NCBI GenBank assembly: GCA_017399165.1 | Contig: JAFQEF010000070.1 | Span: forward strand, 1 to 64,000 | DNA: 64,000 bases | Direction of reading: 5' to 3' | Source of the DNA: Akkermansia sp. | GTDB lineage: Bacteria > Verrucomicrobiota > Verrucomicrobiia > Verrucomicrobiales > Akkermansiaceae | In this document: piece by piece, positions 53,301 through 61,914 of the stretch | Layout of the letters: each line of letters opens with the position of its first letter | Position numbering within the stretch: the first letter of the stretch is position 1 | Position numbers and translations under genes: made by a program | The notes under the pieces: model-generated | Databases searched by the model: none | The model's input: the letters and a program-made list of their open reading frames with translations, nothing else | Told to the model about the DNA's origin: nothing

Positions 53301-54754
53301 CCCCCATTGCCAAAGTTGCCCCCACGGTAGAGGATTATACCGTTGTAACCACCGCCACCACAGCAAAAGATGCCGAGTGGGCCGCCGTGGCAGATGCCCT
53401 GGTAGCCAAGTACCCCGGTGCAGAGAAGGTGGTGATACCCGCCCTTACCGAGCAAGACCTCACCGAGGCGCTGCGCAGCACCGGTGCCCGCTATGCTGCC
53501 ATTGTAGTTAAGCCCGAGGAGGTTGGCCGAGACACCATCAACCACATGCACCGCGCTGCCCGTAAGGTGGATTCAGACCTTTGGGGTGACTGCATTTGGG
53601 GCATTGTCACCGGTTACTCTGCCGCAGATGCCATGCGCATTGCTAAAGAAACCAAGCCCCTTGTCATCAAACGCTTGCTTGGCACCACCAATGTAGGCTG
53701 GCACCACTTTAACTACAGCTACTGTATTACGGACTGGACCAACAGCCCCATTTTGGAGCAAGACGGCGGCGTTGAACCCACCAGCACCACCTACGATAAA
53801 TCTACAGAAAAAGGCCGCCAACTGCTGGAGGACGGTTTCCAGAGCCTCTTTGCAGAGCGTTTGGAAAACGCCCGTTCCCAAATGGTTGTTACCTCCAGCC
53901 ACGCCACGCAGTTTAACCTGGAGATGCCCTTCTCCCGCGGGCTTATCTTCCCGTATGAGAACCGCTTCTACCAGCTCAAAAAGCGTCAAATGGGCTATTT
54001 CTTCCGCCCGCTCACCAAAGCCCGTCAAGGCAATTCCTCTTTGATCGGTAAATTGGTAGAGCAGCTCAATACCCCGGCTATCGAGCCCGATGGCAACACC
54101 CGCATTTGGTTGGCCGCCGGCAACTGCCTCTTTGGAGATGCCTGCCACACCAAAAACAGCATGGCCGTCACCGCCTTGTCCGCCTATACCTGCAACCAGG
54201 TAGTGGGCTACACCGTACCCTCTTGGTATGGGGCAGGGGGCTGGGGTACCCTCAGCTGCTTCTTCGATGCCGCCAACGGCACACCGTTCTCTCATGCCTG
54301 GTTTATCAACAACCAGTTCATGCTGCACAACACGCAGCAAATAGACCCCAAACTGCTCAATATTCAATTTAACGGTGAGCAGGTGGACCTCAAGCTGCAG
54401 AACGATGTGTTCCGCTCCGGCGCTGCCCTCAACCAGCAAAACGCCAAAGATGCCCTGGGCTACGTGCATGATCGAGATGTCGTCGCCTTCTATGGCGACC
54501 CCGCCTGGTCCGCCTCCCTCGACTGCTCCCAGTCCCCGTGCCCCGTGTGCATTGAGTGGCAAAACGACAAGCAGTTCACCATCACCGCCAATATGGACCA
54601 TAAGGGCCGCCTCGGCGTCTGGTTCCCCACTGCCGCCACCGGAGATGGTGCCACAGAGTGCAACGTAGAGGGTGCCGTGCTGACGGATGACTTCATCCTC
54701 ATCCCCGAGATTAAGCTTAAAAAAGGTGAAAAGCAAACGGTAATCATCAAATAA
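50387..54754 (+). CDS. Exported M16 metallopeptidase with fused C25-like cysteine peptidase domain
   Basis: 1455 residues from the ATG at 50387, followed by a signal peptide (TTLMVMAGTAMYAYAQ). Residues 50-960 are a two-repeat M16 (pitrilysin/PqqL) peptidase: the zinc site is HFLEH (H99, E102, H103) with a distal glutamate in ERGIIVSELKS, and a second, degenerate M16 unit runs from about 530 (LSNGIKVNLKRTDYRKG). The usual length is about 930. After an Ala/Pro/Glu linker (about 960-980) come 475 extra residues. There VVTSSHATQFNLEMPFSRG (H1172) and LAAGNCLFGDACHT (C1247) have the His-then-Cys spacing of clan CD peptidases of the gingipain (C25) kind. The C-terminal 100 residues are beta-rich. 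Strong terminator follows. The C25 assignment is by pattern and less certain. Confidence 0.85.
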   Translation: MNRTITTTLMVMAGTAMYAYAQAPVPAEEAQPVAATAEAGAPVQELQLQQDPQLIVGKLHNGLTYMIRPTKEPAGRASVRLFVQTGSLDENEETSGISHFLEHMVFNGSRSFERGELIPAMQRLGLGFGGDANAYTSLQHTVYMLDLPNQNPETVNFAFTIMRDFADGAKLEDSAIDHERGIIVSELKSRDSESYRAMIATIDQLAEGTRIAKYMPIGKEEVIKHAPYELFRDYYKKHYVPERMTLIVTGDFEPATAEKWIRNHFVSMPKAENPEHPALGTITNTGRTVRVLPVKEQATVNISAATVKQYQEEPDSLEKRIKDMPLQIACAMLNSRLSRIAQQADSPFNGASVGSEVIFNTADAFSLSVSAAPDKWQGALSRAEQELRKAIQYGFEAHEFTEILSGIASDLTHSIETWESVPADAMASHLINAVGDKLVHTSPQEDMRVFQMAVQLILQNPDCCRAALEQAYNAANSKLTATGTIPADLTEESLAAVFDTANKVAVEKPELRAAKPFAYDNIGEPGKIVKKDHIADIDVTTLTLSNGIKVNLKRTDYRKGALTVSAQVDGGNLKMPVVPGLNTVAGSVVGLSALEAHDLDELKRIMLGHNVDLNFGVSDTRMSYSGGTTEEDLELQCKLIVAGIMHPAYRQEAIAMIHRRLPAMYRQLTTTPQGAFTLNSAKAMYGDDPRFNVPAREQVEAITVEQVKAAMDPFFQKGAVEVTLVGDFDIDKALPIIERTFGAMPARNPEFTELTPEQRTINFRPWGQEAFFRYHTNLDKTLVVQVRPAGNGKDVKHSRRLRVLASIARAKLFDGIRAKMGETYSPSVSVSNAPDFDNAATITAASAGVKRNRKLVNDAMMEILDSVGRGEFTEDDFQCAIRPIIASSEKALRQNSFWCGALADLQSDPEKLENIRNVVDDFKSITFEEIQQLAKDVFGNKNVNCYYTVPEDYTPADEEQPAEAAPATEAQPPIAKVAPTVEDYTVVTTATTAKDAEWAAVADALVAKYPGAEKVVIPALTEQDLTEALRSTGARYAAIVVKPEEVGRDTINHMHRAARKVDSDLWGDCIWGIVTGYSAADAMRIAKETKPLVIKRLLGTTNVGWHHFNYSYCITDWTNSPILEQDGGVEPTSTTYDKSTEKGRQLLEDGFQSLFAERLENARSQMVVTSSHATQFNLEMPFSRGLIFPYENRFYQLKKRQMGYFFRPLTKARQGNSSLIGKLVEQLNTPAIEPDGNTRIWLAAGNCLFGDACHTKNSMAVTALSAYTCNQVVGYTVPSWYGAGGWGTLSCFFDAANGTPFSHAWFINNQFMLHNTQQIDPKLLNIQFNGEQVDLKLQNDVFRSGAALNQQNAKDALGYVHDRDVVAFYGDPAWSASLDCSQSPCPVCIEWQNDKQFTITANMDHKGRLGVWFPTAATGDGATECNVEGAVLTDDFILIPEIKLKKGEKQTVIIK

Positions 54755-54783
54755 CCACCAACGCTTAACACCCATTTCAAAAG

Positions 54784-54814
54784 CCCGGCAGCTCACAACA
54801 GCTACCGGGTTTTT
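54784..54814 (+). terminator. Terminator of the M16 gene
   Basis: CCCGGCAGCT (54784-54793) pairs with AGCTACCGGG (54800-54809), one mismatch, then T5. Confidence 0.8.
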
Positions 54815-54862
54815 CTGTGAGCATATTGTCCCCCTCTTTGCACGATTAAAAAATGTTAAAAC

Positions 54863-54890
54863 TTGCATTTATAAAAATAGAGGGTATAAT
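54863..54890 (+). promoter_or_regulatory. Promoter of the membrane protein gene
   Basis: TTGCAT (54863-54868), 16 bases, TATAAT (54885-54890). The ATG is 27 bases downstream. Confidence 0.7.
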
Positions 54891-54917
54891 ACACATAACT
54901 CAACAAGCTACTTCTCC

Positions 54918-55541
54918 ATGTTACACAATAGATTCGATTTCCGCGCTTATCTCTCCACTTGGTTTGTCGTGGCCGTTATCCCGTTGTCTGTACTTGTCAT
55001 CATGTATGCTCCCGACTCCTGGGGGTATGAAAACGGCATACTGGAAAACCTGCAAATGATACTCTTAATGCTCTGCCTCATATTCTGCATCACCGCCAAG
55101 GCAGATAAGCCACTTTACCTCTTCTGTGCCACCGTCGTGCTCTTCCTCATGTTGAGAGAGGTTAATTGTGGCCGCGTCCTGTTCTGGAGCCGCCCCGGGG
55201 AGATATTCCATTGCGGCCCGGCGGGTGACTATTTGAAATGGAAAGAAATACCGCATGGCTCCGTCATCAGAACCAGCGTATACGTCGCCGCCACGCTCTT
55301 ATGCCTCTTGGCTCTCTTCCGCAAAGGCAACCTCACCGCCATTGTCAACCTTGCATGGCGCACCCGCATCCCCTTCTGGGAGCTCCTCCTTCTTATCTGC
55401 GGTATTGCCACCGGCATGATTGCAGAAAGATTCAACATCTGTTTCCTGGCCGAAGAGATGGGAGAAATGCTCATGTACACCGCCCTTACCTCCGCCATAT
55501 ACCGCTACACCCGCTCTCTGCAGCCCCAAATCTCCGCTTAA
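54918..55541 (+). CDS. Multi-pass membrane protein of unknown function
   Basis: 207 residues with about six membrane helices (residues 15-32, 44-58, 65-80, 115-133, 147-163, 170-185). A conserved-looking loop GYENGILENLQMILLML and a periplasmic-side REVNCGRVLFW are present; proteins with the ENGxxE and REx(S/N)xGR pattern form an uncharacterised bacterial membrane family. No enzyme motif. It has its own promoter and lies before tRNA-Ala. Confidence 0.65.
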   Translation: MLHNRFDFRAYLSTWFVVAVIPLSVLVIMYAPDSWGYENGILENLQMILLMLCLIFCITAKADKPLYLFCATVVLFLMLREVNCGRVLFWSRPGEIFHCGPAGDYLKWKEIPHGSVIRTSVYVAATLLCLLALFRKGNLTAIVNLAWRTRIPFWELLLLICGIATGMIAERFNICFLAEEMGEMLMYTALTSAIYRYTRSLQPQISA

Positions 55542-55649
55542 ATCACCCCTTTTGTCATAAAAATTCACAATTTTATCACTTTTTACTTGCCAAACGCTCT
55601 AATCACATGTATACTTCCCCCGTCCTCACCGGACACCTCATCACAAAGC

Positions 55650-55722
55650 GGGGTATTAGCTCAGCTGGTAGAGCACTTCAATGGCATTGAAGGGGTCAGC
55701 GGTTCGAGTCCGCTATGCTCCA
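55650..55722 (+). tRNA. tRNA-Ala (GGC)
   Basis: 73 bases. Acceptor GGGGTAT with ATGCTCC, D arm GCTC-AGCTGGTA-GAGC, anticodon arm CTTCA-ATGGCAT-TGAAG (anticodon GGC), T arm AGCGG-TTCGAGT-CCGCT, discriminator A, no encoded CCA. It marks the left edge of the AT-rich accessory stretch. Confidence 0.95.
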
Positions 55723-55732
55723 GGCTTCGTAA

Positions 55733-55766
55733 AACAGCGTATCAGGTCACCTGATACGCTGTTTTT
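55733..55766 (+). terminator. Terminator of tRNA-Ala
   Basis: AACAGCGTATCAGG (55733-55746), loop TCA, CCTGATACGCTGTT (55750-55763), then TTT. Confidence 0.9.
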
Positions 55767-56000
55767 CTACGCCATCCGTGTGGGCGTAGCAAGCGAGCAT
55801 TAGCGAGACGCGAAGCCCCAAGGCAGGCCAGAATGGGCTGCCGCCAGGCGTAGGCCATTTGGTCTTACAGACCAAATGGTAAGAAGCCTAGCCTCGGCGG
55901 CCCGGGTGGGCGTATCGCAGAGAAGCCTCCAGAAAGCGAGCGTCAGCGGACGAAGCCGGGCAACACCCCCAGTCTCGGCATAGGCAGAACGAAACCGGAG
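55767..56000. repeat. Hairpin-rich repeats upstream of the GIY-YIG remnant
   Basis: Two imperfect copies of a block beginning TGGGCGTA (near 55781 and 55906), each with AGCGAGC, AGCG and GAAGCC words. Hairpins: CTACGCC with GGCGTAG (55767-55789), GGCAGGCC with GGGCTGCC (55822-55842), and a perfect CCATTTGGTC with GACCAAATGG (55855-55879). No gene seen. Confidence 0.7.
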
Positions 56001-56002
56001 CG

Positions 56003-56259
56003 TTGCATAAATCAGAACCCATTTCTACTACGTCTACATTCTGTGTGACATCCCCACCGGCAAGCATCACTACACAGGCATTGCTCATGATTTGCAAGAA
56101 CGCCTATCAATGCACAACGCCGGGCTCGTCCCCCACACCTCTAAATTTGCCCCGTGGTATAGAGAAACCGCCATTGCTTTCCGAGACAAAGAAAAAGCCT
56201 TTGCATACGAATGCTATCTTAAAACAGGAAACAGGCTCCGGCAGAGCCTATGCTATTAA
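56003..56259 (+). pseudogene. GIY-YIG nuclease gene, frameshifted
   Basis: In the frame from 56014, FYYVYILCDIPTGKHHYTGI, DLQERLSMHNAG, FAPWYRE and KEKAFAYECYLKTGN form a complete small GIY-YIG (UPF0213-type) domain of about 80 residues ending at TAA 56257-56259. The frame has a stop (TAA 56008-56010) directly upstream and no start. A TTG at 56003 in the next frame would connect if one C were added to the CCC at 56018-56020. So it is either a one-base deletion in the gene or a base-calling error. It is preceded by hairpin repeats. Confidence 0.7.
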
Positions 56260-56333
56260 ACGTATTATTTAGCTTGGGGTATCACATCTAATTTTACTAG
56301 GCTAATGTCGTTAGGAATGTTAAAATATTACTC

Positions 56334-56675
56334 ATGGACACACAGGATATTCTAAAATTCATCGTGAATGACGCATCTGCCAACTCTCCCTTGTCAACTG
56401 AATTTTTAAGGGCATTGCTAATCTCCTCAACCAAGGATGATCCCATCGATCGAAAGGAAGGATATTATAATGATGGGTTGGACTATTTTGAAAAACTCAC
56501 CCTAGCATTCATACGCAAGCATGCCGGATTCTTTGACAGTCCTGATTCCATTTGTGAAGCGTTCCGAATGGCTATCATTGCCGAGAAATTTCTAGTTCGC
56601 CAACAAGCCGAGCAAGCCAAAAAAAAACGCGATGAAAGCACTGCCGGCAGCCAATGCACCTCTCAAGCTACATAA
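56334..56675 (+). CDS. Hypothetical protein
   Basis: 113 residues, acidic first half and a lysine/glutamine-rich end (RQQAEQAKKKRDES). No motif recognised. Mostly helical by composition (EKLTLAFIRKHAGFF; ICEAFRMAIIAEKFLV). The ATG is 7 bases after a possible -10 (TAAAAT), so the mRNA may have almost no leader. Its 3' end overlaps antisense reading of a RhuM remnant. AT-rich. Confidence 0.5.
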   Translation: MDTQDILKFIVNDASANSPLSTEFLRALLISSTKDDPIDRKEGYYNDGLDYFEKLTLAFIRKHAGFFDSPDSICEAFRMAIIAEKFLVRQQAEQAKKKRDESTAGSQCTSQAT

Positions 56676-56729
56676 CCAGCTTTTAGTTATATAGACGAGA
56701 CCATTTTTCGCCCCGAACCGCGCAAGGTA

Positions 56730-56998
56730 CACCGATATCACCATATCTAAGTTATAGAAGTTCACGGGCTTAGTAGAAAATTCGGAATTTCCGAATTTTC
56801 TCAAAGTCGTTGCTTCCGCCAATTCGCCATCGGCATATATATTCTTGATATGCTCATTGATGGTTGACTCGCTTTCTGAAACAGCTCGGCCATCTGTTCC
56901 TGCGTCAGCCATACCGTATCTTCCTCAAAGGTGACGTTTACATTAGTCACCACATCCTCGGTATGGTATATCAATATGGGAAAATGATTTGTAGGCAT
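56730..56998 (-). pseudogene. RhuM-family gene remnant (frameshift and truncation)
   Basis: From the ATG at 56998, ILIYHTEDVVTNVNV, FEEDTVWLTQEQMAELFQ is the start of the RhuM (virulence protein) family. At about 56873 the frame shifts by one base: ESTINEHIKNIYADGEL and FYNLDMVISV continue in another frame and then homology stops. RhuM proteins are about 300 residues, so most of the gene is lost. RhuM genes are common beside type I restriction genes. Upstream on the minus strand TTGACA (57024-57029), 17 bases and TAAACA almost touch the ATG. Confidence 0.8.
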
Positions 56999-57148
56999 TG
57001 TGTTTATGGTTGACTGTTTTTGTTGTCAACGTAGCCAATCTTCACGTAACCGGGAAAGACGGATTCGTCTGTATGTATATGTAACCTTTACTTGTGTCCA
57101 TGAGGAGTTTGTTTCTATGATTGTATCATATATCGAAAAGACGTCAAC

Positions 57149-58021
57149 TCAAGATGACTCTTTCTCTTTGAATGTAGCCTTGCCATTTTCTATTACTCCT
57201 TTGATAATCTTGATTTTATCGGGAATATAGGAATCGCGTGCTCCTTCATTCATTCGCTTACGTCTCTCGTTAATGATGAACTCAACCTCGTCCGGTTCGA
57301 TTCGACAACGAGGTCCCAATGTTATTTTACTAATAAAACGCGTTATTTCGTTGGAAAAGAACATAGGAGGCAGACCTATAGAAAAGCGACTAAATCGCTC
57401 TTTCCTGATGACTATTCTATATTCGTTTTCATATTCCCAATCAGTATGCTTTCTACTAACTAACTTCCATATCGACTGATGAAAGTTCAGATTATCGTTA
57501 GCATCATAAGCGACCTGATTGACGCATAAATCATCATTGTAGAAGCATTTAATTAAAAAATCTCCTCCTCTGTTGTCTATTTTATCATACCCGTCATCAT
57601 AATTACCATAGCAAATGCAATAGGCATTGTAATTTTGTTGACGTAGAGGAGCGCAAATTTCGAAGTCTATTTTCTCACCCAGATTTTTTGGCTCTGCTCC
57701 TTCTTTTACAGAAAAATAGGGAATTTGTAATTCTATACAAGCGCCTGAGTACTTGTCGGCATAATTACCCCACAAAGCTTCATGATTAGCGTGTTTTGAT
57801 AAAGATATGAATCCGAAATCTCTATACTCGCCAACACTTCCATCTTTATACTTGAACTTCAATTCTGATAAATCATTAGCATCAGAGGCTCTCGTTAGTT
57901 TAAAATCTCCGTGTTCTAGCAGTCCAATAAGAGCAGTTGGTGTAATATATTTATACAGGGTTAAGGTTTTTTCTTTCTCTGCATATCGCAATTCTTTAAT
58001 GAGCGGTTTGTCGAATATCAT
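57149..58021 (-). CDS. DUF2971 protein
   Basis: 290 residues. LYKYITPTALIGLLEHGDFKL, RASDANDLSE, GFISLSKHANHEALWGNYAD and SGACIELQIPYF match DUF2971, and WEYENEYRIVIRKE is its late signature. Molecular function unknown; the family often appears in mobile or defence regions. AGGAGA lies 12 bases before the ATG. It follows the YgjP-like gene by 40 bases in the same direction, so it may belong to the restriction operon. Confidence 0.8.
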   Translation of the reverse strand: MIFDKPLIKELRYAEKEKTLTLYKYITPTALIGLLEHGDFKLTRASDANDLSELKFKYKDGSVGEYRDFGFISLSKHANHEALWGNYADKYSGACIELQIPYFSVKEGAEPKNLGEKIDFEICAPLRQQNYNAYCICYGNYDDGYDKIDNRGGDFLIKCFYNDDLCVNQVAYDANDNLNFHQSIWKLVSRKHTDWEYENEYRIVIRKERFSRFSIGLPPMFFSNEITRFISKITLGPRCRIEPDEVEFIINERRKRMNEGARDSYIPDKIKIIKGVIENGKATFKEKESS

Positions 58022-58061
58022 CGCTTGTTTTATCTCCTATAGTTAAACGTAATTGCTACGG

Positions 58062-58781
58062 TTAATCCTCCCAATTTTCCTCGTAGCTTAAAGGCTCTGC
58101 ATTGAGTGAAGAACGGATATGCCGCCAGTTGGGGCAATGCTGTTTTAGCAGATTGATGAACGTCTCGTTGTGGTCGGTTTCTATCAGGTGGCAAAGCTCG
58201 TGAATCAGCACATACTCCAGCCCGGCTGGATTCTTCATGGCCAAATCGGTGTTGATTTGGATATTTGTTGACTCCTTGTTGCAGGTACCCCAACGGGTAC
58301 GCATCTTGCGTATCAGATACGTTGGAACAGGGACTCCAATCTTGGCGGTCAAGACAGGTAATTTTCGCTCTAACTCACCTTTTAGGTAGTCACGATACCA
58401 TTCCTGTTGCAGATTCTCCCGGGCGTCTCGGGTTGTTGATGCATACACATACATCTCCATGTATTTACCCTTAAGCTCGATTCGGTGAGGTTGTCCGGTG
58501 GGTATCTCTATTACCTTCAATAAGTATCTCTTGCCTTTGAAGTAATGGCTTTCCCCGCTCACAAAGCTGCGTTTGGTCAAACGTAACTGAGAGAGCAACT
58601 CTCTTTGCTCCGAACGAATCCATGGCAGGCGATGAATTAACGCCAATCGTATGGCTTCTTCGTCCATGCTCATAGGGGCAGATACCTCTACCTCTGCATC
58701 AGGCGGACACACCGCTATACGCAAGTGCTTAATAGGCTTGCGTATGACCTGAGCAACTATACCGGAAATCTCAATGTGCAT
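58062..58781 (-). CDS. YgjP-like (DUF45) metallopeptidase
   Basis: 239 residues. MRTRWGTCNKEST, INTDLAMKNPAGLEYVLIHELCHLIE and the following HNETFINLLKQHCPNW are the YgjP/DUF45 signature; HELCH (near residue 195) is the zinc-binding HExxH. Such genes are regular neighbours of type I restriction genes, where their role is not known. It overlaps the 3' end of hsdR by 11 bases, so coupling is likely. Confidence 0.85.
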   Translation of the reverse strand: MHIEISGIVAQVIRKPIKHLRIAVCPPDAEVEVSAPMSMDEEAIRLALIHRLPWIRSEQRELLSQLRLTKRSFVSGESHYFKGKRYLLKVIEIPTGQPHRIELKGKYMEMYVYASTTRDARENLQQEWYRDYLKGELERKLPVLTAKIGVPVPTYLIRKMRTRWGTCNKESTNIQINTDLAMKNPAGLEYVLIHELCHLIETDHNETFINLLKQHCPNWRHIRSSLNAEPLSYEENWED

Positions 58782-61700
58782 GGCTCTTAGCCAGATTGAA
58801 TATCATCTCAACCATATCATCAGCCTGAGCAACTTCCAGCGCTTCTAATGAGCGGCGAAGCGCCTTCCTTAGCTTTCGTTCCTTCATGGTGTTAGTCTCG
58901 AATCCAGGCTGGGCGTTGTTGGTGATGCAAGAATCCATTATCTCAGCAAAACGCTCACGTTCAGATACATCCATTGACTCCGGAGCGTTATCAAAAAGAG
59001 CTTTTTGGCGAGCTGTAGACAGTTTTGGCGAATACCCCGGTTGACGAGTGCCGCCGGACACTACCTCCTTTGCCAGCTTCTCTATTTTCTGTAAGAACTC
59101 CTTGTAGCTGATAGCCTCCTCCTTCAGTTGCTTAACAATTTCATCAAGCAGTTTTGACAGCTTGTCATAGAACTTAGGATTCTTACAGCTTTTCTCTGTG
59201 ATATCCCGCTTGATGTTGTTGCTGATGGTATCTGCTGCATTCTTCTCGCCGACCTTTTTCTTTACCTGCTCTCCGGTTTCCTCAGCGTTGGCTGCAATCA
59301 ATTCGGAAAGAGTCTTGCCGTTCAGCGTAGTCAAGACCGTGCTAGGCTCAGCTTTTACAAAAGCATCCACCAGCTGACGCATTTTTGCCTCAACCGTTTT
59401 CATGTCTACATAGTCACCGCTACACAGTTTTACCTCGTCACGCATATCAACATAATGATGAACCTTAGCAGATATTGCGTCCATCTGTTTTTGCGTATAT
59501 CCGGCTTCTACTGCTTCATACTTAATCTGTGCAAAGGCTCTCACCAGCGAAGCGGTGAACGTGTATAGCGCATGGCGTTGCTGCGCATGCTTATCCAGAT
59601 TAGCCCCTATACAGAAGTAGTTCAGATAATCATCGCGTTTTTTGGGCTCCATTACAGGCTCGCAAAGCGCATCCAGTTGTTCCAGGCATTGGTCGAGCCG
59701 TTTCTTAGCTTCTAGCAGGCGGTCTTTCAATAAACCCTCAATGTCTTCCTTATCGTAGCCGTCAAAGGCATCGGAAGTGAAGTCACGGTAGGCGTCCTCT
59801 AATCTAGGGAATAGCTCCTGATAATCTACAATATACCCGTATTCCTTGCTGTCGCCATCCAGTCGATTCACTCGACAGATGGCTTGGAACAAGCCATGGT
59901 CTCGCATCTTTTTATCGATGTACAGGTACGTTGCCGGAGGCGCATCAAAACCGGTCAGTAGCTTATCTACCACTATAAGTAGTCTCATACGCCCCGGTTC
60001 CTCGATAAACATCTTTTTGATTTTGGTCTCAAACTCGGACACCACATCCGTCTTATCCGGGTCGAAATCAAATTCTTTCAGCATCCGGCGGCTTACCTCA
60101 TACTTGTAGTAGTCTTCGTTTGCTACAGCTTGCGAACCTGCTGTGCGGATAGCACTCTTATCCGGAACAAAGGAGGAAATCACAGCACACTTGCCATGTA
60201 ACTCAACTCGTTTACTGAAAATATCATAGAAGCGGAACGCCTCATAAATGCTACCTGCTACCAAGATGGCTGTACCTTGAGACGTACATAAACGTGGCTT
60301 CGTAGTAAAATCCAGACAAATGTCCGTAGCGATGTTCTCCAAACGCTCCTTGGAGGAGAATACGGCGGAAACGGTACCCCACTTCTGCTTTACTTGGCGC
60401 TTGGCCTCATCCGTCATGTCTAAGGTGATACGCTCAAACCACATATCGAGACGGTCTTGTCCCACCACTCGGTTTTCGATATTGCGCGCCTCATAGCGTA
60501 AGTCCAGAACCACGCCATCGCGCACAGCCTCATCGAACTTATAGGTGTGGATGTATGTGCCGAATACCTGCTGTGAAGTAGCTTTATCCTTTTTCATCAA
60601 GGGCGTTCCGGTAAAACCTATGTACATTTGAGTACCGCCCAGCACAGCATCCATCGCTTTCTTCATCCTTCCGGATTCGCTGCGGTGGCATTCGTCAACA
60701 AATACAAACAGCTCTCCCTTAACAGAGAAGTTTTCTATCTTGTAATTGCTCAGCTGGCGAATAAAATCGTCGTAATTGTCCTTGTCTCTGAACTTGTGCA
60801 GAAGAGAGCAGATAATCGAGGGACATGTCTCATCAGGCGATTGCTTTTGCTTTTCCGGCTTGCTGTTATTGAGCTTGTGCAGTAATTGTTCGGCATTTTT
60901 AGCCCGGAATGGTTTGTAATTCGTGTTGGCGAAGTTTTTTTCTATCTGCTCATCCAACTCTACGCGGTCAGTAACAATCAGCACGCGGGCTTGCGGATTG
61001 TTTTCTAATATCCACTTGGCTAGCCATACCATCAGCAGACTCTTACCACTACCCTGCGTATGCCAAATGATGCCACCCTCGCGTTCTCTCACTCTTTTTT
61101 GGGCTGCTTTAATGCCGTGGTACTGGTTCTGTCTCGCCACCTTCTTGATGCCAGCATCAAAGATTGTGAAGTTATGGATGAAATCCAACAACATCTCTTT
61201 GTTACACATGGCTTCCAAGTGCTCAAATAGATGTAGTCTGCTTTCGTCCATCGGGTCACGCTTCCACTCCAGATAGTATTTCTCCGGGGTATTTGTGGTG
61301 CCATACCGAAGGCCTTGGGATTCGTTGCCCGCCATCACCAGCTGGATCGTACTGAAGAAATGAGGTATCTCATCCCTATTCTGGTACGTCAGATTCTGGC
61401 GAATACCTTGCGAAACGCTTACAGCAGCTTTTTTGAGCTCCAATACGCCCAAAGCGATGCCATTCACATACAACACGACATCCGGGCGGCGCATGCCTGT
61501 TTCCGTGCTCCTCATGGACACCTCCTCAGCAATACCGAAATCATTATTCAAAGGATTGTCCCAGTCGATGTAATGAACAGTTTCGTAGTTCTCTCCTATA
61601 CCCGGGCTTACCTTTGCTCCATAGTACAGTCTTTCGTAGACAGCCTTGTTGCTCTCGTACAAATCGCTGGAGCTATTACGTACCCGGTTAAGCTCGGTGA

Positions 61701-61914
61701 TTGCGGCAGAAGCCGTTTGTGGCGAGTGTCCTTGTTTTTGGATTAGCCAGTTGCTAAGAATATCCTCTTCAATGGGAGATGTCCGGGCTAATTCAGCCTC
61801 AGTAACTTCCCACTTGCCAAGATATTCATACCCTAGCTGGTCTTTGAAAAGATCGATAACCTTATCCTGGGTACAGCGTTCTGCCTCACCTATCTGAGAT
61901 TCCAAAGTGCTCAT
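58771..61914 (-). CDS. hsdR: Type I restriction enzyme, R subunit
   Basis: 1047 residues from the ATG at 61914, which overlaps the stop of the upstream gene (ATGA); a longer reading to 62079 is just overlap. ATP-driven translocase and nuclease of a type I system. The nuclease is near residues 140-165 (RRPDVVLYVNG then VLELKK, the PD-ExK elements). Helicase motifs: IIWHTQGSGKSLLMVW (Walker A), VFVDECHRSESGRM (motif II as DECH), GFTGTPL (motif III), and LIVVDKLLTGFDAPPATYLYIDK and AICRVNR (V-VI). The C-terminal helical region binds the methylase core. Length is normal. A partial S subunit gene is upstream; hsdM must lie beyond the window. Confidence 0.95.
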   Translation of the reverse strand: MSTLESQIGEAERCTQDKVIDLFKDQLGYEYLGKWEVTEAELARTSPIEEDILSNWLIQKQGHSPQTASAAITELNRVRNSSSDLYESNKAVYERLYYGAKVSPGIGENYETVHYIDWDNPLNNDFGIAEEVSMRSTETGMRRPDVVLYVNGIALGVLELKKAAVSVSQGIRQNLTYQNRDEIPHFFSTIQLVMAGNESQGLRYGTTNTPEKYYLEWKRDPMDESRLHLFEHLEAMCNKEMLLDFIHNFTIFDAGIKKVARQNQYHGIKAAQKRVREREGGIIWHTQGSGKSLLMVWLAKWILENNPQARVLIVTDRVELDEQIEKNFANTNYKPFRAKNAEQLLHKLNNSKPEKQKQSPDETCPSIICSLLHKFRDKDNYDDFIRQLSNYKIENFSVKGELFVFVDECHRSESGRMKKAMDAVLGGTQMYIGFTGTPLMKKDKATSQQVFGTYIHTYKFDEAVRDGVVLDLRYEARNIENRVVGQDRLDMWFERITLDMTDEAKRQVKQKWGTVSAVFSSKERLENIATDICLDFTTKPRLCTSQGTAILVAGSIYEAFRFYDIFSKRVELHGKCAVISSFVPDKSAIRTAGSQAVANEDYYKYEVSRRMLKEFDFDPDKTDVVSEFETKIKKMFIEEPGRMRLLIVVDKLLTGFDAPPATYLYIDKKMRDHGLFQAICRVNRLDGDSKEYGYIVDYQELFPRLEDAYRDFTSDAFDGYDKEDIEGLLKDRLLEAKKRLDQCLEQLDALCEPVMEPKKRDDYLNYFCIGANLDKHAQQRHALYTFTASLVRAFAQIKYEAVEAGYTQKQMDAISAKVHHYVDMRDEVKLCSGDYVDMKTVEAKMRQLVDAFVKAEPSTVLTTLNGKTLSELIAANAEETGEQVKKKVGEKNAADTISNNIKRDITEKSCKNPKFYDKLSKLLDEIVKQLKEEAISYKEFLQKIEKLAKEVVSGGTRQPGYSPKLSTARQKALFDNAPESMDVSERERFAEIMDSCITNNAQPGFETNTMKERKLRKALRRSLEALEVAQADDMVEMIFNLAKSHAH

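Noticed and set aside
53573-54868. 431-codon minus-strand frame opposite the end of the M16 gene
   Set aside because: It mirrors the coding strand of the large peptidase and has no recognisable domain.
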